From contig CAZARD010000059.1 of NCBI GenBank assembly GCA_964487505.1, positions 1 through 26,104 on the forward strand: a DNA stretch of 26,104 nt, in the 5' to 3' direction. The DNA is from JAFDVJ01 sp964487505. Its GTDB lineage: Bacteria > Acidobacteriota > Blastocatellia > Pyrinomonadales > Pyrinomonadaceae. The position numbers and the translations under genes were made by a program. A model generated the notes under the pieces. It saw only the letters and a program-made list of their open reading frames with translations. It did not search any database and was not told the DNA's origin. This document shows positions 22,589 to 26,104 of this stretch, piece by piece; the first letter of the stretch is position 1, and the number at the start of each line of letters is the position of its first letter.

Positions 22589-23353
22589 TCACCGTTCGAG
22601 GATCGCGGTCATCTGTTTGTGGATCAGCCCGTTCGAGGCGCAGATCGGAGGCGCGTAAATGCTGAACTTCGAACCGTCGTAATATGAAACTTGTCCGCCG
22701 GCCTCTTCGATTAGAAGCAAACCGGCGGCGACATCCCAAGGGCTGAGGCCTTCTTCCCAGAATCCGTCGAACCGGCCGCAGGCGACATACGCCATATCTA
22801 TCGCGGCCGAACCGTCGCGACGCACGCCACGCGAACTGAGTAGCAGTTCGGTCAGGTTTCGGGCGAATTTCTCGCGGAATTTGATGTCATACGGAAAGCC
22901 CGTGACAAGCAGCGCGTCGCCGAGATCTTCCGTTGCCGAAACTCGGATCGGCTTGTTGTTGAGCGTCGCGCCGTTTCCGCGCTCGGCGGCGAATATCTCG
23001 TTCCGCGTCGGGTCGAACGTCACGCCAACGACGATCTCGCCGGCGTGTTCAAGCGCGAGCGTCACGCACCAGCAAGGATATCCGTGGGCGAAGTTCGTCG
23101 TGCCGTCGAGCGGGTCGACGATCCATTTCCACACGCTTGTGCCGTCGAGCACGGCCGCGCCCGACTCCTCGGCCAGGATCGCGTGTTTCGGATGATGCGA
23201 ACGGATCCGTTCGATGATCAGTTTCTCCGACGCGAGATCGGCTTCGGTGACGAGGTTGATATCGCCTTTTTTTGAGATATCGAGTTTCCGCCCGAACTTC
23301 TCAAGCAGCAGCTGGCCGGCCTCGCGGGCCGTTTCGATCGCGAAATTGAGCAT
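22589..23353 (-). CDS. suhB: Inositol monophosphatase family protein
   Basis: A 254-residue magnesium-dependent, lithium-sensitive-type phosphatase. Metal-binding motifs are AEES (E62/E63 region), WIVDPLDGTTNF (D80 and D83) and SPWDVAAG (C-terminal aspartate near 210). GDINLVTEAD near 30-39 is the usual substrate-side motif. It hydrolyses myo-inositol 1-phosphate and related sugar phosphates; in some bacteria SuhB also acts in rRNA transcription, which cannot be judged here. Length is typical. ATG 23353 follows the upstream small secreted protein's stop by 14 bases, so the two are probably co-transcribed. Close relatives in the superfamily (CysQ, fructose-1,6-bisphosphatase-like) are less likely because the DPLDGTTNF and WDVAAG context fits IMPase best. 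Confidence 0.92.
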   Translation of the reverse strand: MLNFAIETAREAGQLLLEKFGRKLDISKKGDINLVTEADLASEKLIIERIRSHHPKHAILAEESGAAVLDGTSVWKWIVDPLDGTTNFAHGYPCWCVTLALEHAGEIVVGVTFDPTRNEIFAAERGNGATLNNKPIRVSATEDLGDALLVTGFPYDIKFREKFARNLTELLLSSRGVRRDGSAAIDMAYVACGRFDGFWEEGLSPWDVAAGLLLIEEAGGQVSYYDGSKFSIYAPPICASNGLIHKQMTAILER

Positions 23354-23367
23354 CTGTCAGGCTGATC

Positions 23368-23823
23368 CTAGCGGAAAAAGATGTCGACGTAATCGGCGAC
23401 GGCGTCGCACGGGTTGTCGATGCTCGCGAGCCGCCAGTATTTGCGTTTGCCGGTAATCTTGAAGACCATCTCGCCCTCGCGTTTGCAGGGTTCGCCGCCG
23501 TTTATGTGGCTGACCTGCGTGACGATCGTTCCGTCGAACACGAAATCCTTGGAGTTGATCTCCTTGATAACGCCGTCTATCCGCACGAAATCGCTGTCCT
23601 TGCGGCTTTTCTGCTCGCCTTTGAGATAGAAGACGCCGCGTTTGTTCGTTACCGTCGCGGTTCCGAAGTAATCCCAGCTGATCCATTGGAGCGAGAACAT
23701 ATGCTTGCCGAGCAGCATCGTCTTCGCTTTCGCGTCGTTGACGACGGTCTTTTCCTGCCCGAGGGCGCCGATTCCGAAGATGCCGAGCGCCAGTGCGCCC
23801 GCCAATAAGAACTTTTTCAACAC
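23368..23823 (-). CDS. Small exported protein of unknown function
   Basis: A 151-residue protein that I do not recognise. It opens with a signal peptide (KKFLLAGALALGIFGIGALG), predicted to be cleaved before QEKTVV. The mature part is beta-rich and has two cysteines (GGEPCKRE and DNPCDAV) that may form a disulfide. Start: GTG 23823 lies six bases after AAGGAG (23830-23835 on the minus strand); TTG 23820 is the next codon, and an ATG at 23853 lies upstream of that ribosome binding site. It sits between the exported esterase and suhB on the same strand with short spacers, probably one transcript. Probably periplasmic or outer-surface; no function is proposed. Confidence 0.75.
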   Translation of the reverse strand: MLKKFLLAGALALGIFGIGALGQEKTVVNDAKAKTMLLGKHMFSLQWISWDYFGTATVTNKRGVFYLKGEQKSRKDSDFVRIDGVIKEINSKDFVFDGTIVTQVSHINGGEPCKREGEMVFKITGKRKYWRLASIDNPCDAVADYVDIFFR

Positions 23824-23869
23824 AACTGACTCCTTCCGGGAAATTCCGGTCATTGACGAGACGTCGGCA

Positions 23870-24769
23870 TCACTTGGCGTTTGCCGACCGCGCTTTCGGC
23901 GCGGACCGCTCGACGAGGCGCAAGAACTCCTGGACCTGCGAATTCCAGAAAACCCAATCGTGTTTACCGGGGAGCTCGCGGAATTCGTGCGGTATCTTCT
24001 TGTCGCGCAGGACCTTGGCGAAGTCGTGACTGTTCTCGATCAGGAAATCCTCGGTGCCGCAATCGAGATAGATGAACGGCAGCGCCTTGATCTTCTCCGC
24101 CGGAACCTCGCTCGCGAGCCGGTAAATATCGTTCGACTTTCGGGTTTCGCTTTCGACCGCGCCGAAAACGCTCATTATCGATTTGGACAGCCATTTGCCC
24201 GTGTTCTTGTCGTCCCAGAACGTCGCGCGGAGCGCGCCGCTGAACGAGCCGACGGTCGCGAACATATCGGGATACTTGAGGCCGAACTTCAGCGCTCCGT
24301 AGCCGCCCATCGAAAGGCCGGCGATGAAACGGTTCTCGCGCTTCGCGATCGTCCGGAACGCGGAATCGATCTCGGGTACGAGCTCGCGAACGATGTAGCT
24401 CTCGTATTTGTCTTTTGGAACGCTCGAACTGTCCGTATACCAGCCGTCGTCGCCTTCGGGCGTGACGATGATGAAATCGTACGCCATCGCGAATTTCGCG
24501 ATCTCGGTCTTGTCGGTCCAATTCGAGTAATGCCCCGTCAATCCGTGGAGCAGAAAAACGACCGAATACCTCGAATCCTTGAGCGTCGCGTATTCCCGCG
24601 GCAGTATGACCCGGTACGGCATATCACGTCCCATCAGCTTGCTGCGGAGTTTGCGCTCCTCGACCTTGACGCCCCATCCGGGCGCGGCCGTCCGGTCGAT
24701 CTGGGCAGCGACGGGAACCGCGCCGATCAGGATCGCCAAAAATAGAATGAACCGAATCTGCCGAATCAT
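23870..24769 (-). CDS. Exported esterase (esterase D / antigen-85-like alpha/beta hydrolase)
   Basis: A 299-residue protein with a signal peptide (about 1-22, ending PVAA). It has the putative-esterase fold: VVFLLHGLTGHYSNW (oxyanion region), EGDDGWYTDS, the nucleophile elbow GLSMGGYG with S153, D241 in DCGTEDFL, and H270 in LPGKHDWVFW, giving a full Ser-Asp-His triad. This family covers S-formylglutathione hydrolases, feruloyl and siderophore esterases and mycolyltransferases. Export argues against the formylglutathione role and for an esterase acting on an envelope or environmental substrate. A strong GGAGGT ribosome binding site precedes ATG 24769, lying in the 18-base gap after the zf-TFIIB gene, so the two are one transcript. 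Confidence 0.88.
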   Translation of the reverse strand: MIRQIRFILFLAILIGAVPVAAQIDRTAAPGWGVKVEERKLRSKLMGRDMPYRVILPREYATLKDSRYSVVFLLHGLTGHYSNWTDKTEIAKFAMAYDFIIVTPEGDDGWYTDSSSVPKDKYESYIVRELVPEIDSAFRTIAKRENRFIAGLSMGGYGALKFGLKYPDMFATVGSFSGALRATFWDDKNTGKWLSKSIMSVFGAVESETRKSNDIYRLASEVPAEKIKALPFIYLDCGTEDFLIENSHDFAKVLRDKKIPHEFRELPGKHDWVFWNSQVQEFLRLVERSAPKARSANAK

Positions 24770-24787
24770 AGATCTGACCTCCGAGAC

Positions 24788-25075
24788 TTATCCGAAGAAG
24801 CGCTTGAGCCAGCCGCCCGAGCTCTTGTCGACGATCTGCGCGAGTTCGCCGGCATCGAACCAGGCTCCCGAACATTTGTCGCAGACATCGATATGAATAT
24901 GCTCGAACTGGGTCTCGATCAGAATTCCGTCGGCGCAGCGCGGGCATTTGAGCGCCGTCGCGTGGGCTTCCTCGGCGGCGAGCTTCGCCTTCATCTTTTC
25001 GATAAGTTCCTTCTCTTTCCGGTGAAAGTACTCGTTCTCAAGCGCCGAACCGCGCTCATCAATTCCGTTTGCCAT
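24788..25075 (-). CDS. Small zinc-ribbon protein, zf-TFIIB family
   Basis: A 95-residue cytoplasmic protein. Residues about 10-40 form a charged helix (EYFHRKEKELIEKMKAKLAA), probably a coiled coil. Residues 43-83 are a zf-TFIIB-type zinc ribbon: C44/C47 (CPRC) and C65/C68 (CDKC) followed by SGAWFDAGELAQIV, the signature of that family. The C-terminus is SGGWLKRFFG. Such proteins are common in bacteria but their function is not established; protein or nucleic-acid binding is possible. ATG 25075 has a good ribosome binding site (AAAGGAGAA). Upstream in-frame codons to 25405 lie inside the DUF2270 gene in another frame and are not part of it. Confidence 0.87.
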   Translation of the reverse strand: MANGIDERGSALENEYFHRKEKELIEKMKAKLAAEEAHATALKCPRCADGILIETQFEHIHIDVCDKCSGAWFDAGELAQIVDKSSGGWLKRFFG

Positions 25076-25170
25076 GGGTTCTCCTTTGAATAGTTTTGCC
25101 GTATCTGAAAATAGCAGTTTGCGGTTGAGGTTGTAAAAGCGACCATCGGCCACGACCGCACGACCGGACT

Positions 25171-26079
25171 TCAGTCTTCGGTCTTGTGGATCGACCTGAC
25201 CCGTTGGCGGGCCTTTTTTGCCCGTCTGATCGTGTTTCGCTTTTTGAGACTTATCTCGGCCCAATCCGAAACCTTCTTGAGCGGATGCCACTCGAAGTCC
25301 TCTAGCGGAAGCACCTCGCTCGAAGCGTCGCGCAGCTTGAGCGTGCTGAACGCGACGAAGACGATCGCGAAATTGAACAGGGCTCCGGCCGAGATCACGA
25401 GCCATCCCGGCGCGAGCCCGACGTGGGCGCGGTCGATGAAGTCATCGACCGTCGCCGCCGGTTCAGGATGGATGTACACCTTCAGCGTCCAGCTCAGCGC
25501 GAGCAGCACGAAGATCCACAGATAGTTGCTACGCAGCCGGCGACCGACGGCCTCCCATTCGCTGATCGTGAAATGGGGCGTGATGAGATCGGCCGCGATA
25601 TGCTCGGCCCATTCCTTGTCGGGCGGGACGGTGCGGTGCGACAGCATCGGCGCGAAATACCCTGTCTCGAGGACCCTCACGCGATTGGCCCAGACCTCGT
25701 AATAGCGATACCGCCGCGCCTCCATGAAGAGGAAGATCGAAACGAGTATGGTATTGATCGGAATCGCGAAATGGGGATTGTTTGCCGAGCTGAAAACAAA
25801 GGAAAGCGTCGCGCCGGCGGTGATCACGGCCCAGTTCGTCGTCGCATCGAGGCGGCCGCGCCAGACATTCGAACGCTGCACCTCGCCACGGTAGAAATGG
25901 ACCATCGCCGTATTGAACTCGGCGAGCGAAAGTTTCTGCGGGATCGAAAGCGGCGTCGTTTTCGGCTTCTGGCTCCGCGCGCGAACCTCGTCGGCGAGCG
26001 ACTTGAACGAGGGCGGAACACGGCTGATATGGATTTCTTCGTCAGCCGGAAGATCTTCCGGCCGAAATTCGTCTTTCAT
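25171..26079 (-). CDS. DUF2270 integral membrane protein
   Basis: A 302-residue membrane protein of the DUF2270 family. After a charged cytoplasmic N-terminus (about 1-55), the conserved region begins MVHFYRGEVQRSNVWRGRLD. It includes TNWAVITAGATLSFVFS and a second helix INTILVSIFLFMEARRYRYY, then WANRVRVLETGYFAPML, two more helices (LWIFVLLALSWTLKVYI and WLVISAGALFNFAIVFVAFS), and a basic C-terminal tail (KKRNTIRRAKKARQRVR). That gives four membrane segments. The function of the family is unknown. ATG 26079 is followed by only 25 bases of window, so upstream signals cannot be judged. It is the probable first visible gene of the leftward cluster that ends with suhB. Confidence 0.88.
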   Translation of the reverse strand: MKDEFRPEDLPADEEIHISRVPPSFKSLADEVRARSQKPKTTPLSIPQKLSLAEFNTAMVHFYRGEVQRSNVWRGRLDATTNWAVITAGATLSFVFSSANNPHFAIPINTILVSIFLFMEARRYRYYEVWANRVRVLETGYFAPMLSHRTVPPDKEWAEHIAADLITPHFTISEWEAVGRRLRSNYLWIFVLLALSWTLKVYIHPEPAATVDDFIDRAHVGLAPGWLVISAGALFNFAIVFVAFSTLKLRDASSEVLPLEDFEWHPLKKVSDWAEISLKKRNTIRRAKKARQRVRSIHKTED

Positions 26080-26104
26080 ATTGCAGATAGCGGAAAACGG
26101 GGCC

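Overview
The window is a 26.1 kb piece of a GC-rich bacterial chromosome, apparently a scaffold because it carries two runs of exactly 100 N (16365-16464 and 18593-18692). Housekeeping genes are all bacterial: pyruvate dehydrogenase E1/E2, uvrA, accD, folC, gpmA and suhB. Two large secreted FG-GAP/VCBS-type proteins, abundant heptameric intergenic repeats, DUF2270 and DUF4197 suggest an Acidobacteriota genome of the Blastocatellia/Pyrinomonadaceae type. That assignment is an inference from gene style; there is no rRNA to prove it.

Layout. 1-165: a duplicated 55-bp hairpin element and a GCAAATC array. 177-3350 (minus): an operon of a secreted SGNH hydrolase, a cysteine dioxygenase and a GT39-like membrane glycosyltransferase. 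3444-3540: well-formed divergent promoters. 3601-8670 (plus): a pyruvate dehydrogenase operon (pdhA, pdhB, pdhC) that ends with a hypoxanthine-DNA glycosylase overlapping pdhC; E3 is not here. This operon is interrupted twice: between pdhA and pdhB by a 576-bp element with inverted heptamer arms around a four-helix-bundle (S23-like) gene broken by one stop codon, and between pdhB and pdhC by repeat arrays and a GIY-YIG-like gene. 8962-9672 (plus): a dienelactone hydrolase. 9692-12520 (minus): uvrA. 12668-15457 (plus): the first FG-GAP protein. 15605-18765 (minus): DUF4197, alpha/beta hydrolase (gapped), gpmA and folC (gapped). 18789-19319 (plus): a DinB-family protein. 19407-20261 (minus): accD. 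20533-22419 (plus): the second FG-GAP protein. 22589-26079 (minus): a run of suhB, a small secreted protein, an esterase, a zf-TFIIB protein and a DUF2270 membrane protein.

The most striking signal is not a gene but the repeats. Several unrelated 7-bp tandem families (GTGAGCN, GGATTTT, GCAAATC, GGAATCN) fill the spacers. They contain or abut stop codons (pdhA, pdhB, dinB, accD, suhB) and start codons (accD, the GIY-YIG gene, pdhB). Two stretches lie in frame inside pdhC, exactly in the flexible linkers between its domains. Together with the inverted-arm element in the operon, this looks like an active, repeat-driven insertion process. No CRISPR array, tRNA, rRNA, transposase or recognisable defence system was seen.
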